Source: an uncultured Eubacterium sp.
Lineage (GTDB): Bacteria > Bacillota > Clostridia > Lachnospirales > Lachnospiraceae
DNA length: 64,000 bases
Reading direction: 5' to 3'
Assembly: GCA_910584065.1 (NCBI GenBank)
Contig: CAJTZN010000011.1
Location: 1-64,000 of the forward strand
This document shows, one piece after another, positions 33,365-43,400 of this stretch. A program made the position numbers and the translations under genes. Positions within the stretch are counted from its first letter, which is position 1. Each line of letters begins with the position of its first letter. The notes beneath the pieces are model-generated. The model worked only from the letters and a program-made list of their open reading frames with translations. It was not told the DNA's origin and did not search any database.

Positions 33365-34543
33365 ATGAGCCACAACAACTTCTCAGACATCATCCCCTAT
33401 GGGGACCTTGGGATTATTGCTCTGGAAAGCAGCCGCGAGATCGGTAAAAAAGTAGATAAGTATATTTCATCCTGGAGAACAAAGAGCGCAAACGACGTAG
33501 AATCAATCCACTTCAGCAGCTACAAGAAGGATTCCTATCTGATCGACGCGGTGTGCCCGCGCTTTGGATCCGGAGAGGCAAAAGGCATTCTGAATGAATC
33601 CGTGCGCGGAAAGGATCTGTACATTCTCGTCGACGTATGCAACCACAGCCTTACGTACAAAGTCTGCGGACAGATCAACCGCATGTCCCCGGACGACCAC
33701 TTTCAGGATTTGAAACGAATGATCGCCGCAGTCAGCGGAAAGGCTAGACGAATTACTGTCATTATGCCGTTTTTATATGAAAGCCGTCAGCACAAGCGCA
33801 GTTCCAGGGAGTCCTTAGACTGTGCGCTGGCACTGCAGGAACTTGTAAATATGGGCGTGGAGAGCATCGTCACGTTTGATGCCCACGATCCCCGCGTACA
33901 GAATGCTATTCCGCTCAATACGTTTGAAACGATCCAGCCCACATACCAGTTTATCAAGGCCATGCTGAAAAATGTGCCGGATCTCCAAATGAACCCGGAT
34001 CGCATGATGGTGATAAGTCCGGACGAAGGCGCTACCGGACGCGCGATCTATTTTGCCGGTGTCGCCGGCGTCGATATGGGTATGTTTTATAAACGGCGCG
34101 ATTACACACGGATCATAGAAGGACGGAACCCGATCGTCGCCCACGAGTTTTTAGGCGCGGATGTCGAGGGAAAAGATGTCGTCGTGATAGACGATATGAT
34201 TTCTTCCGGTGAAAGCATCATTGACGTCGCCACAGAGTTAAAACGGAGAAAAGCGAACCGCATTTTTGTCGCTTCTACTTTTGGACTTTTTACAAATGGA
34301 CTGGAGAAATTTGATAAGGCATACGAGAACGGATTGATCTATCGACTGATGACGACTAACCTCGTTTATCAGCCAAAAGAAGTTTTATCAAAAGAGTATT
34401 ATATCAATGTCGATATGAGTAAATATATTGCACTCCTTATCAATACATTGAACCATGACTTTTCAATTGCAGAACTTCTGGATCCGTCCGAGCGCATTCA
34501 GAAAATACTGAAAAAATACGGACAGCCTCCGGCTGATCTGTAA
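33365..34543 (+). CDS. prs: Ribose-phosphate pyrophosphokinase
   Basis: A 392-residue PRPP synthase, longer than the usual ~315. Seen: DVCNHS..., FLYESRQHKRSSRESLDCAL, TFDAHDPRVQNAIP, KRRDYT, and the PRPP loop VVVIDDMISSGESIIDVA. The enlarged N- and C-terminal parts are the form found in Lachnospiraceae. PRPP feeds purine, pyrimidine, His and Trp synthesis. AGGAGG precedes the ATG. It is 84 nt after the helicase-loader gene and might share its transcript. Confidence 0.93.
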   Translation: MSHNNFSDIIPYGDLGIIALESSREIGKKVDKYISSWRTKSANDVESIHFSSYKKDSYLIDAVCPRFGSGEAKGILNESVRGKDLYILVDVCNHSLTYKVCGQINRMSPDDHFQDLKRMIAAVSGKARRITVIMPFLYESRQHKRSSRESLDCALALQELVNMGVESIVTFDAHDPRVQNAIPLNTFETIQPTYQFIKAMLKNVPDLQMNPDRMMVISPDEGATGRAIYFAGVAGVDMGMFYKRRDYTRIIEGRNPIVAHEFLGADVEGKDVVVIDDMISSGESIIDVATELKRRKANRIFVASTFGLFTNGLEKFDKAYENGLIYRLMTTNLVYQPKEVLSKEYYINVDMSKYIALLINTLNHDFSIAELLDPSERIQKILKKYGQPPADL

Positions 34544-34627
34544 TCATACAAATCAACCGAAGGCCGCAGCGGGCGATACTTCTTGCAAAAAACAGAACAT
34601 AGCCTTTCGTTCGCCGGGTCTGAAACG

Positions 34628-36979
34628 TCACGGCTGGGTGGCGCCATCTTCCCCCTGGAAGGTGGTGTCATCCTGACTAAAGCCGGTATCATCATTTGAA
34701 GTACTGCCTCCCTGATCCGGATTATCCTGCGGCTGGTCTGCGTTGCCCGGCGGCTGAGCGACATCTCCGCCTCCGGCATCATCCGGCTCCGGTGCGGGGT
34801 CCGTATCCATATCATCGGGCTCATCATCTTCTTCTTCCACCGGTTTTTTCGTCGCCTTTGGTTTCTTCGTCTGTTTCGGCTTTTTCGCCGGTTTATCATC
34901 ATCGTCATCATCATCCGAATGATCGTTATTGTTGGAATAGGACGGCTTCGACGGAGAATCATCGTCGTCGAGATCTCCCCGCTCCTCATACGGAAATGGT
35001 TTCGTCTCCAGATCCGCATGTATCGTATTCATAAACATCTTCCATGTCCTGCCCGGATAAGACGCTCCTGACAGATCATCTACCCTCGTCGGATTATCAC
35101 ACCCGATCCACACCGCTGTCGTATAATACGGCGTAAATCCACAGAACCAACCATCTTTTTTATCATTCGTCGTACCGGTCTTACCCGCGGCCGTCATCCC
35201 GTTATCGAGGCCCAGACCAACACCCGTACCTTTTGTGAGCACTCCTTTTAAAATATCCGTCATCGTATTCGCCGCTTTGGCATCATAGATATACTTTTCA
35301 TCCACATCATTTTTCACGATCGTATTTCCATCGGCATCGAGAATTTTTACAATGCACGTCGGTTCCCGGTATTTTCCGTCATTTTCGATCGTCGCGTACG
35401 CCGAAGCCATCTCCAGCGGACTGCATCCGTACGTGAGTCCCCCGAGGGAAGACGCACTGAAATAATCGTCATCCACAATCTTTGAAAAATTCATCTCCAA
35501 AAGGTACTGCAGTCCCACCTTCGGAGTCAGTTCTTCAAACAACTGCCAGGCAATCGTATTTTTCGACTGCTCCACCGCGTAGCGCAGCGAAATGTGGCCG
35601 GAATATTTTCCATTTGCGTTTGAGGGCCCGCCCTCGAATTTGTGATCGTTCACCGTCGTGTCCGGCGTGTAATCCCGCTCCAAAGACGGCGTATACACGA
35701 TGACAGGCTTGATACTGCTCCCCGGCTGGCGGAACGACTGGTACGCACGGTTCAGTGTATAGCCGCTCGTATTCTGGCTCCTCCCGCCGACGATGGCCAC
35801 GACCCTTCCGGTCTTATTGTCGATACATACAGCTGCCCCCTGCATTTTATAAATGCCGTTCGTATTCTTTTCCGTAAACGCCGAGAGGTTCGTATTGACC
35901 GCTTCCTGCAGCGCCTTTTGCTTTTTCAGGTCGATCGACGTATAAATGCGGTATCCGCTGTTTAAAAGCTGCTTCTGCGCCGCCGCATAAGCATCCGTGT
36001 AGTCGTCATCGTATTTTTGTTCCTCTTTTTTCGAATCAAACGTATTCTGGAATTTGAAGCCGTTATACTCCATGATCTTCCGCGTCGCGCAGTATGTGAC
36101 AAATGTCTGGATGAAGTTTCTCTTCACCGGCTCCGTCACTTTGAGTTTGATCTTTTCCGCCACCGCCGTATCATGCTCTTCCTGCGTGATCACTTTATCC
36201 TCCAGCATCTGTCTGAGAATACGATCCCTTCGCTCCAGCGTATTCTGCTTGTTCTTGATCGGATCGTAGCGGGTCGGGCTGTTCGGGATCGCGCACAAAA
36301 AGCAGAGCTGCGACAAACTCAAATCCTTACAGCTGGTGCTGAAATATCCTTTCGCCGCCGCCTCAATCCCATAATAGCCGTTGGAAAAATAGATCGTATT
36401 CAGATAAAATTCCAATATCTGTTTTTTATTAAACTTTTTTTCAAGTTCCAGCGCGATAAAAATTTCCTTGATCTTCCTCTCATACGTTTTTTCCGTCGTC
36501 AGGTATACCCCCCTGGCGAGCTGCTGCGTAATCGTACTGGCTCCCTGGGATATTTCGCCGCTGTTTTTAATCTGCACCCAGACAGCGCGCACAATGCCCC
36601 CGGCGTCGATTCCGTTGTGCTCGTAAAATTTTTTATCCTCCGTAACTATAAACGCATCCTGCACATACTTCGGTATTTCATCAATCGGCAGATAGTAGGA
36701 ATCCTTCTCGCCTTTAAGCACTGCGATCTGCTTTCCTTTTGAATTGTAGGCAATCGTCGTCTCCGACTCGCGGAATGTATCCTCCGTCGCATCCTTTACC
36801 AGCTGTACTGCCTCGTCCTGTAATCTGAAAATGTCCCGTCCGTATTTTACATAAAATACAATACCTACTACGAGAAGCGTAACAAGAAACATTAACAGAA
36901 ATATTTTAAAACCGAGCCAAAACTTAGGATGCTTCTTCTGCTTTTTTTGCTTTTTCTTCTTACCTTTATTTCCAGCCAT
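34628..36979 (-). CDS. Class A penicillin-binding protein (PBP1A type)
   Basis: A 783-residue bifunctional peptidoglycan synthase. Lys-rich cytoplasmic start, one membrane segment (~22-45), a glycosyltransferase-51 domain (Glu114 in IVTEDKKFYEHNGID, GASTITQQLARG), then a transpeptidase domain with Ser421 in the SxxK motif GSSIKP, the SKN motif in EQSKNTIAW, and AAGKTGTTNDKKDGWFCG. The last ~120 residues are low-complexity Asp/Lys/Pro/Gly-rich and probably disordered. GGGAG lies 6 nt before the ATG. Single-gene unit that converges with prs. Confidence 0.95.
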   Translation of the reverse strand: MAGNKGKKKKQKKQKKHPKFWLGFKIFLLMFLVTLLVVGIVFYVKYGRDIFRLQDEAVQLVKDATEDTFRESETTIAYNSKGKQIAVLKGEKDSYYLPIDEIPKYVQDAFIVTEDKKFYEHNGIDAGGIVRAVWVQIKNSGEISQGASTITQQLARGVYLTTEKTYERKIKEIFIALELEKKFNKKQILEFYLNTIYFSNGYYGIEAAAKGYFSTSCKDLSLSQLCFLCAIPNSPTRYDPIKNKQNTLERRDRILRQMLEDKVITQEEHDTAVAEKIKLKVTEPVKRNFIQTFVTYCATRKIMEYNGFKFQNTFDSKKEEQKYDDDYTDAYAAAQKQLLNSGYRIYTSIDLKKQKALQEAVNTNLSAFTEKNTNGIYKMQGAAVCIDNKTGRVVAIVGGRSQNTSGYTLNRAYQSFRQPGSSIKPVIVYTPSLERDYTPDTTVNDHKFEGGPSNANGKYSGHISLRYAVEQSKNTIAWQLFEELTPKVGLQYLLEMNFSKIVDDDYFSASSLGGLTYGCSPLEMASAYATIENDGKYREPTCIVKILDADGNTIVKNDVDEKYIYDAKAANTMTDILKGVLTKGTGVGLGLDNGMTAAGKTGTTNDKKDGWFCGFTPYYTTAVWIGCDNPTRVDDLSGASYPGRTWKMFMNTIHADLETKPFPYEERGDLDDDDSPSKPSYSNNNDHSDDDDDDDKPAKKPKQTKKPKATKKPVEEEDDEPDDMDTDPAPEPDDAGGGDVAQPPGNADQPQDNPDQGGSTSNDDTGFSQDDTTFQGEDGATQP

Positions 36980-37052
36980 ATCATTCTCCCAATCTCAATT
37001 ATTGTTTTATGTATAGTGTATAATAGTCCATCAGGACATATTTTAACACACT

Positions 37053-38240
37053 TTATCGTATCTTGCAAAGAATTTCTGCATGCAGGAACCGGGCGCGGTC
37101 CGCCCAAGTGTGTCCGTTCACCGCCTTATTATAGCCGTTCTTCACAATATCTTCCCATCTGTCCCTATCTACCAATAGTTCCCTTATCTTTTCCGGCAAC
37201 TCCGCCAGCCGGTCAAGATCATATTTGATGTAATCTTTCCCGTCTCTCAATATTTCATCCATATATTTTGATCCGTCGCTCACGCAAACCGCCCCGTTCA
37301 GCATGGAATTGAACACGCGGTCATGTGCCCCGTCCTTAAACCAGGGCATTACATTTAACGAGATCCGACTCCGGCTGATCTGCTGCAGGCACCCGAGCGA
37401 ATCAAGAACATTTCCGTTCACGATATTTTCGGGATGACGGCAGTCGAGATGGTCCCATCCCGCCCCGAAACAGTGAACTTTCAGGCCGCTGTCCACAAGT
37501 GTTTTTACCACCTCCCCACGGAAATAATGCCGCACGTACAGGTCGATAAATATCATATTGGGAAGCGTATCCTTCAGTCCCTCTTCCGTAATGTCCTCCA
37601 CATCCCGGTTCAAATGTTCGATGATCACTTCGTCCATGGATCTCCACGGATGTTCGATCAGATCATGGATAATATCATAATAAAAATCGGCATACTCCTT
37701 TCCGTGCCTCGTGATCGCCCCCTCGAATGTCGAGGGCGGATTGTAATTTCCCGCAAATACAATATCGTAACAGCGGTCCTCCCAGCCCGGCAGTTTATCC
37801 TGCCCCCAGAGCCCCGTCCCGCCCAAAGGCATAAACGGCCCCCGTTTGATCTGTGGGAAAAATCGCTTCAGATAAGCCTCGTGCTCCCGGTCGATCGAAA
37901 TCTGCGTATAGTCCCGGGGCAGATAGGGGAGGAACTTGTGATAATAAAAAGGATGATCCACCACAATATTTAAAAATACGATTTCCCTCGCATCAAAAAA
38001 AGAAACGCCTTCGGAATCAATAAAATAATCTTCCCCACAGCAGCCGTCAAAATTGAAACTGATCGCAGCCGTCACCCCCGGCTCGCAAAACCAAATAAGA
38101 TCGCTCAGACTGCGGTATTCCTTGCACTGATCAAAATAAAACACCTCATAACCGAGCAGTTCAAATGTCTTTCCCATCTGCTCGGAAAAAAACCACAGCG
38201 TCTCGATCCCCTTTGTAAACAAAACAATCTTTTTTATCAT
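37053..38240 (-). CDS. CgeB/DUF3880-type glycosyltransferase
   Basis: A 395-residue protein with GT-B layout. N-terminal half (IVLFTKGIETLWFFSEQMGKTFELLGYEVFYFD) as in DUF3880, C-terminal half with a family-1 type site (ISLNVMPWFKDGAHDRVFNSMLNGAVCVSDGSKYMDEIL), typical of CgeB-like proteins that modify the spore surface or cell-surface glycans. Start set at ATG 38240 with GAGGTG 6 nt upstream, rather than GTG 38249. Stands alone between the PBP gene and a divergent small-protein gene. Substrate unknown. Confidence 0.8.
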   Translation of the reverse strand: MIKKIVLFTKGIETLWFFSEQMGKTFELLGYEVFYFDQCKEYRSLSDLIWFCEPGVTAAISFNFDGCCGEDYFIDSEGVSFFDAREIVFLNIVVDHPFYYHKFLPYLPRDYTQISIDREHEAYLKRFFPQIKRGPFMPLGGTGLWGQDKLPGWEDRCYDIVFAGNYNPPSTFEGAITRHGKEYADFYYDIIHDLIEHPWRSMDEVIIEHLNRDVEDITEEGLKDTLPNMIFIDLYVRHYFRGEVVKTLVDSGLKVHCFGAGWDHLDCRHPENIVNGNVLDSLGCLQQISRSRISLNVMPWFKDGAHDRVFNSMLNGAVCVSDGSKYMDEILRDGKDYIKYDLDRLAELPEKIRELLVDRDRWEDIVKNGYNKAVNGHTWADRARFLHAEILCKIR

Positions 38241-38374
38241 GGCGTACACCTCACTATAATACTATCATACCTCTATTTTTTTACAATAACAAGGTTAAGT
38301 TTGTGTTCCTTTTTCCGATATATATGTTAGAGAACTAATTTTATCCATATTTTCAGACCAAGGAGGGAAAAAGA

Positions 38375-38983
38375 ATGAGTGTTTATGGAGTAACGAATAC
38401 ACAGGCTACGACTTATCCCACGACTTCCAACAAGACTACGAAGCAGGATGATAAGAAAACGTCTGACTCGACATCTGCTAAAAATGATGCCGGTGTCGTT
38501 TATGAGCCGTCTAATACTACCAGTGGCAAGGATGCCAATACCGTAAAAGATTATTCCAGTATCGTTAAGAAAATGAAATCGGAGTTGAATACAAAAAATC
38601 AACAGCTTCAGAATCTGGTAAACGAGCTTTTGGGTAAACAGGCAAATAAGTACACATCGCTTGCCGATCTGTTCAAAAATGTAAATGCGGATCCGGCGAC
38701 GATCGCTCAGGCTCAGAAAGACATTGCAGATGATGGTTACTGGGGTGTCGAGCAGACAAGTGACAGATTTGTTCAAATGGCACAAGCGTTGAGTGGCGGA
38801 GACGCTACGAAGGCAGACGAGATGATCGCTGCCATCAAAAAAGGCTATGAGCAGGCTTCTAAGGCGTGGGGCGACAAGCTCCCAGACATTTGCCAGAGAA
38901 CGATTGATGCCGCAACAAAAAAATTGGAAGCATGGCGTGACGGCCTTTCCAAAAACGAAACAGAAGCAAAAACAGAAGAATAA
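38375..38983 (+). CDS. Conserved hypothetical protein with DGYWGVEQTSDR motif
   Basis: A 202-residue soluble protein without signal sequence. The first ~60 residues are Thr/Ser/Lys-rich and probably disordered. The rest is helical with a conserved-looking core: DIADDGYWGVEQTSDRFVQMAQAL, then AIKKGYEQASKAWGDKLPDIC and TIDAATKKLEAW. I have seen similar cores in proteins next to flagellar genes in several phyla, but no flagellar gene lies here. AGGAGG precedes the ATG. Single-gene unit with its own terminator. Function unknown. Confidence 0.75.
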   Translation: MSVYGVTNTQATTYPTTSNKTTKQDDKKTSDSTSAKNDAGVVYEPSNTTSGKDANTVKDYSSIVKKMKSELNTKNQQLQNLVNELLGKQANKYTSLADLFKNVNADPATIAQAQKDIADDGYWGVEQTSDRFVQMAQALSGGDATKADEMIAAIKKGYEQASKAWGDKLPDICQRTIDAATKKLEAWRDGLSKNETEAKTEE

Positions 38984-39023
38984 ACGATCTGTTACCAGAT
39001 TTGCAGACAATTCACAGATACAC

Positions 39024-39077
39024 AAAAAAGGCTTTACAAACCGGGATTGCGGGATACCGGGACGTAAGGCCCTTTTT
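39024..39077. terminator. Bidirectional terminator
   Basis: AAAAAAGGCTTTAC pairs with GTAAGGCCCTTTTT (one G-U pair) around a GC-rich loop, between the convergent genes ending at 38983 and 39087. Confidence 0.75.
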
Positions 39078-39086
39078 GTTTCTTCT

Positions 39087-40157
39087 TCATTCTTTTGACT
39101 GGTCGATCTTATCGCGAATATCCTGCATCTGATAATCGAGTACTTCGATCGAATCCGCGCACACTTTTAATAGACTTACAATCTCCTCCGCGTTTTTCAC
39201 ATTCTTTTTGTATTTCAGTTTGTGCTCCACGCTCGCCCAAAAATCCATGGCGATCGTGCGGAACTGGACCTCCACCTTCATATACTTTTTCTCATTCGAC
39301 AAAAAGATTGGTATATCTACGATCAGATGCAAACTTCGGTATCCATTTTTTTTCGGATTTTTTATGTAATCTTTTCTCTTGATCAGTATAATATCATCCT
39401 GCTTGATAAAGAGCTCCGCCAGACGGTAAATATCATCGGGAAATGAACAGATTACCCGGATTCCCGCGACATCTGTCAGCTTATCGCGAATATTTTCCAC
39501 CGTTGTCGCATACCCTTTCCGCCTTAATTTCTCATAGATGCTCTCCGGCGACTTTAACCGGCTTTTGATCGATTCAAACGGATTCCGGTTATACTCCTGG
39601 GAAAATTCCTCATTCAATACTTTTAACTTCGTTTCCACTTCCATGATCGCACACTGGAATTCCATCATCAGATTATTGAACGGTTTCGCATTTCGCAGCT
39701 GTTCTGCCTGCATCCGGATGATCTCGTCCTGCTTTTTCATCGTTTCCGACTGCTCTTCTATTTTATGTTCCAGCTGGTTTTTGCAGGCAAATAATTCCAC
39801 CGTATTGCGTATCCGGTTTCTGACGATCGATGCCTCGAACGGTTTGTGGACAAAATCCGAAACGCCCAGTTCAAAACACTGATTTTCAACTTCCACCGCG
39901 TCTTCACTGCTTATGACGAGCACCGGGATATGTTTCAGCCATCCCCGCTCCTTCATCTCGCTCATCACGGCAAACCCGTCCATTTTCGGCATCTGCAGAT
40001 CGAGTAAAAGCGCCGCTATCTCATTCCTGTATCCTCCCAGCTTTCGTACCGCCTGCTCCCCATCCTCCGCCGTTTCCACAATGTATTCATCTTCCAGCAT
40101 ATTGCGCAGCAGTTCGCGATTCACTTCCACATCATCCACTACCAATATCCTTTGCAT
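39087..40157 (-). CDS. Response regulator fused to a RelA/SpoT-type (p)ppGpp synthetase
   Basis: A 356-residue three-part protein. Residues 1-122: receiver domain with Asp8/Asp9, phosphoacceptor Asp53 (LLLDLQMPKMDGF), Ser83/84 and Lys105 (VHKPFEAS). Residues ~122-160: coiled coil. Residues ~185-345: a small alarmone synthetase domain like RelQ/RelP, with KSRLKSPESIYEKLRRKG (substrate-binding basics), Asp229 in LTDVAGIRVIC, GYRSLHLIV at 272-280, Glu296 in KVEVQFRT, and DFWASVEHKLKYK. No hydrolase (HD) domain. So it should make ppGpp-type alarmone under control of phosphorylation. Start set at 40157 (GAGGG 5 nt upstream) instead of 40169. Single-gene unit; no kinase gene adjacent, so the partner kinase is elsewhere. 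Confidence 0.9.
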   Translation of the reverse strand: MQRILVVDDVEVNRELLRNMLEDEYIVETAEDGEQAVRKLGGYRNEIAALLLDLQMPKMDGFAVMSEMKERGWLKHIPVLVISSEDAVEVENQCFELGVSDFVHKPFEASIVRNRIRNTVELFACKNQLEHKIEEQSETMKKQDEIIRMQAEQLRNAKPFNNLMMEFQCAIMEVETKLKVLNEEFSQEYNRNPFESIKSRLKSPESIYEKLRRKGYATTVENIRDKLTDVAGIRVICSFPDDIYRLAELFIKQDDIILIKRKDYIKNPKKNGYRSLHLIVDIPIFLSNEKKYMKVEVQFRTIAMDFWASVEHKLKYKKNVKNAEEIVSLLKVCADSIEVLDYQMQDIRDKIDQSKE

Positions 40158-40331
40158 AATTACCCTCATTTCCGTATTTCACTTTTGCAAATATTGTTAA
40201 TTACGATCGTGCTCCCAAATCTCCCACTACCAATATAACAAAAATATTGTTCCTGCACAAGTTTTTTGTAGATTGTTTGTCTGCACTTCCGAATTTATGC
40301 CAGTAATAACCTTTTTCATGTTCCGGACTGG

Positions 40332-40360
40332 TTGACAAAATTGTTCATATAGGGTACACT
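40332..40360 (+). promoter_or_regulatory. Promoter for the GH43 gene
   Basis: TTGACA (40332-40337), 17 bp, TACACT (40355-40360), 107 nt before the ATG. The interval 40158-40466 holds nothing else that I recognise. Confidence 0.65.
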
Positions 40361-40466
40361 GATTTATGTAGCAATTGTTCATGTGTTGCCTTGAAAATGC
40401 AAAATATGTCAAATGGTATGCACAATAGGACATGACACATGACTACACAAAAAAGGAGGGTATTGA

Positions 40467-43400
40467 ATGAGGCAAAAACTAAGAAAAACTGTTTGTATGT
40501 CTCTCGTCGGCGTGATGACATTTACGAGCGTCTGGAGCAGCGACATGACAATACAGGCAGCATCAAAACCAAAGAAGATCACGATGAACAAAAAGAACGT
40601 CTCTTTGGAAGTGGGGAAAACCTTTAAACTGAAAGTAAAAAAGGTGAAACCGAAAAAAGCAAGTAAGGCTGTCACTTACAAAACAAACAAAAAGAAAGTT
40701 GCCACTGTAAGCAAAAAAGGCGTGATCAAAGCAAAGAGCGCCGGAACGGCAACAATCACAGTAACGTCAAAGAAAAACAAAAAATTAAAAGTGAAGGTAA
40801 AGGTAAACGTGAAAAACAAACAAGTACATCCACCGATAACAAGCAACGCTCCGGCAGCAAGCAATAGTCCGGCTCAGAGCGCGGCTCCGGGGGCAAGCAG
40901 CAATCCGGCCCAGAGCATGGCTCCGGGGGCAAGCAGCAATCCGGCTCAGAGCGCGGCTCCGGGCGAGAGCACAGTTCCAGGTACAAGCGCGGCTCCGGGT
41001 GAGAGCACAGTTCCAGGTACAAGCGCAGCTCCGGATGCAAGCAGCAATCCAACTCAGAGTACGGCACCAGGCGAGAGCAGTAAGCCAGTTCAGAGTACCG
41101 CTCCGGGCGAGAGCAGTAAGCCAGCTCAGAGTACGGCGCCTACGCCGACTCCGGTTCCAACTGTGAAACCGACTTTTGCACCATCTACCCAGAGTTATGA
41201 ATACTTTAATGATTACACATTAGGCTGGTCAGATAAAGAGAAATGTATCGTCGCATACAAAGACGGTAAAGAAGTAACATTGGCTGAGGCTGGTGCAGAG
41301 TTGTATAACAAAAAAACCGACAATATTTTCGCGCAGCATATCGCTAACAACAACTGGTACGACGACAAGATCCTGCTGACACCGCCGATCCAGTATACGA
41401 CTTCGGATGGAAAAGCGCACAACGTGGACAGTATGCTGACTAATTTCGATTTTATTGCCGATCCTACCTGTATCGATAACTCGAAAAATGATGGAAAATT
41501 GTATGTATACGGTACGACGGAAGGTATTGATTACGAGGCAGGTGCATTAGCGAAAAACGGATACAACAATCATTCCTTAACGATCCTTTCTACAAAGGAT
41601 ATGGTCAACTGGACGGATGAGGGAACTTTGGATAATGAGAACTTAACAAACGAGATCTCGACCAAATCATCAAAGGAAAAAACGAAATGCAAATGGGGAA
41701 CAAAAGCATGGGCTCCTTCCGGACTGAAAATCGACGGTGACGGCGATGGAGAAGACGAATACTACATCTTCTATACGAACGGCGGCGCAGTTGGATATGT
41801 TCAGGGTGATTCTCCGACAGGCCCATGGAAGGATGATCTGGGTAAAGTTTTATTCAACCAGTCCACGCCGAACTGTTCCGACGTCGTTTGGTGCTTTGAC
41901 CCAGCCGTGCTTGTCGATGACAAGGGAGATGCTTACGTTTACTTTGGCGGCGGTGTTCCGGGAGATAAGAATCCGACAGCTGCACAAAAAGCTCATCCTC
42001 AAACCAGCCGTGTAGCCAAGATCAAATTTGAAAAGGGTACTGGAAAAGTCTTTTTGGATGGCGAGCCGAAAAAACTCGATGCTTATTATATGTTTGAGGA
42101 CAGTGAGATCAACCAGTTCCACGGTAAGTATTTCTACTCTTACTGTATCAACTTTATGGTTCCTGGTTCACTGAAACCAACCGGCGCTATAAACAAACTT
42201 GGTTCCGGCCAAATCGGATGCTATGTATCCAAAGATCCGATGAACATTACATTTGATCCTGATAAACAGGAAAGTACAGATGACCTGAAATATCTGGGAG
42301 CGATCCTCGACAACCCAAGTGCCATCTACGGGGAAAGCTATAACAATCATCACCACATGCAGTCATTCAAAGGCCATGACTACATCTTCTATCACTCAAC
42401 AATACTGGGCAACACATTGTTCCGTGATAACAAACAGTACAGAAACCTTCATGTAGATGAGATTTCCGTAGATGAAGCGACAGATGCTATTACTATTACT
42501 CCTAGCTATGAAGGGGCTTCACAGATTGAAGATTTTGAACCTTACAAGAACGAAGATGGTTCTGCAAAATACATCAATGCAACGACAGCAGCATCCAGCG
42601 CGGGAGTAAAATCCTCAAGGGATGACGCGATGGTATTGCAGACGATCAATGGTTCACCGATGGTTCTTGACGCTATTGACACCGGCGACTGGACATGTAT
42701 CAAAGGTGTTAATTTCGGCGAAAACGGACTCAAGAACTTCGGTATGGAGTACTTCTCCGCATCGGATGCCGGAAGAGTTGAGTTGTTCATCGACGACCCG
42801 ACAAAAATTGAGAACAAAGCTGCAACAATTGACATTTTAGAGACGACCAATAATAAATATGTGTACAAGAGTGTGGCAACAACAAAAATGGTAACAGGAA
42901 AACATGATGTATACTTTGTATTCCGTGGAAGCGGCTATAAAGTAGCTTCCTGGGCATTCTCCGAAAATGCTGAAGCAGGCGCTCCTGACATCAGTGGCCG
43001 CCCGGATGTCCCAACTCCGACTCCTGTACCAACTCCAAATCCGAATATCAAAACCGGATGGAACGAGGACAAGACAGAGTATTCATTGAAGATTGACGAA
43101 ACTACTGTAAAGGCCGAAGGTGGCGCAAGCGTTGAATTCAATGAAGCAGAAGGAAGCGTAACAATTTGTTACAACCCACAATATCCTGGTGCCTGGTTTA
43201 ACTTCCCGGATGAAGCAATTGGAAAATTCTCTTCTATTGAGTTTACTTATAAAGACGCAACCGAAGGAGGATTTGGCTCCGCTGTTCGCTATACTACTTC
43301 AAACAACACTGATGAAGAAATCAACTGGGGCGGGTTATTCCCAGCCGGAGAGGGCCTGCAGACACAGACGATTGAACTGAAAGCGCCTGACAAAGATTTT

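Noticed and set aside
34498..35019. Arg/Met-rich 173-codon minus frame within the PBP gene
   Set aside because: Frame-shifted reading of the Asp/Lys-rich low-complexity tail.
40861..41130. CRISPR-like tandem repeat
   Set aside because: Units are directly adjacent, in frame and code for a Ser/Pro/Ala linker; no spacers.
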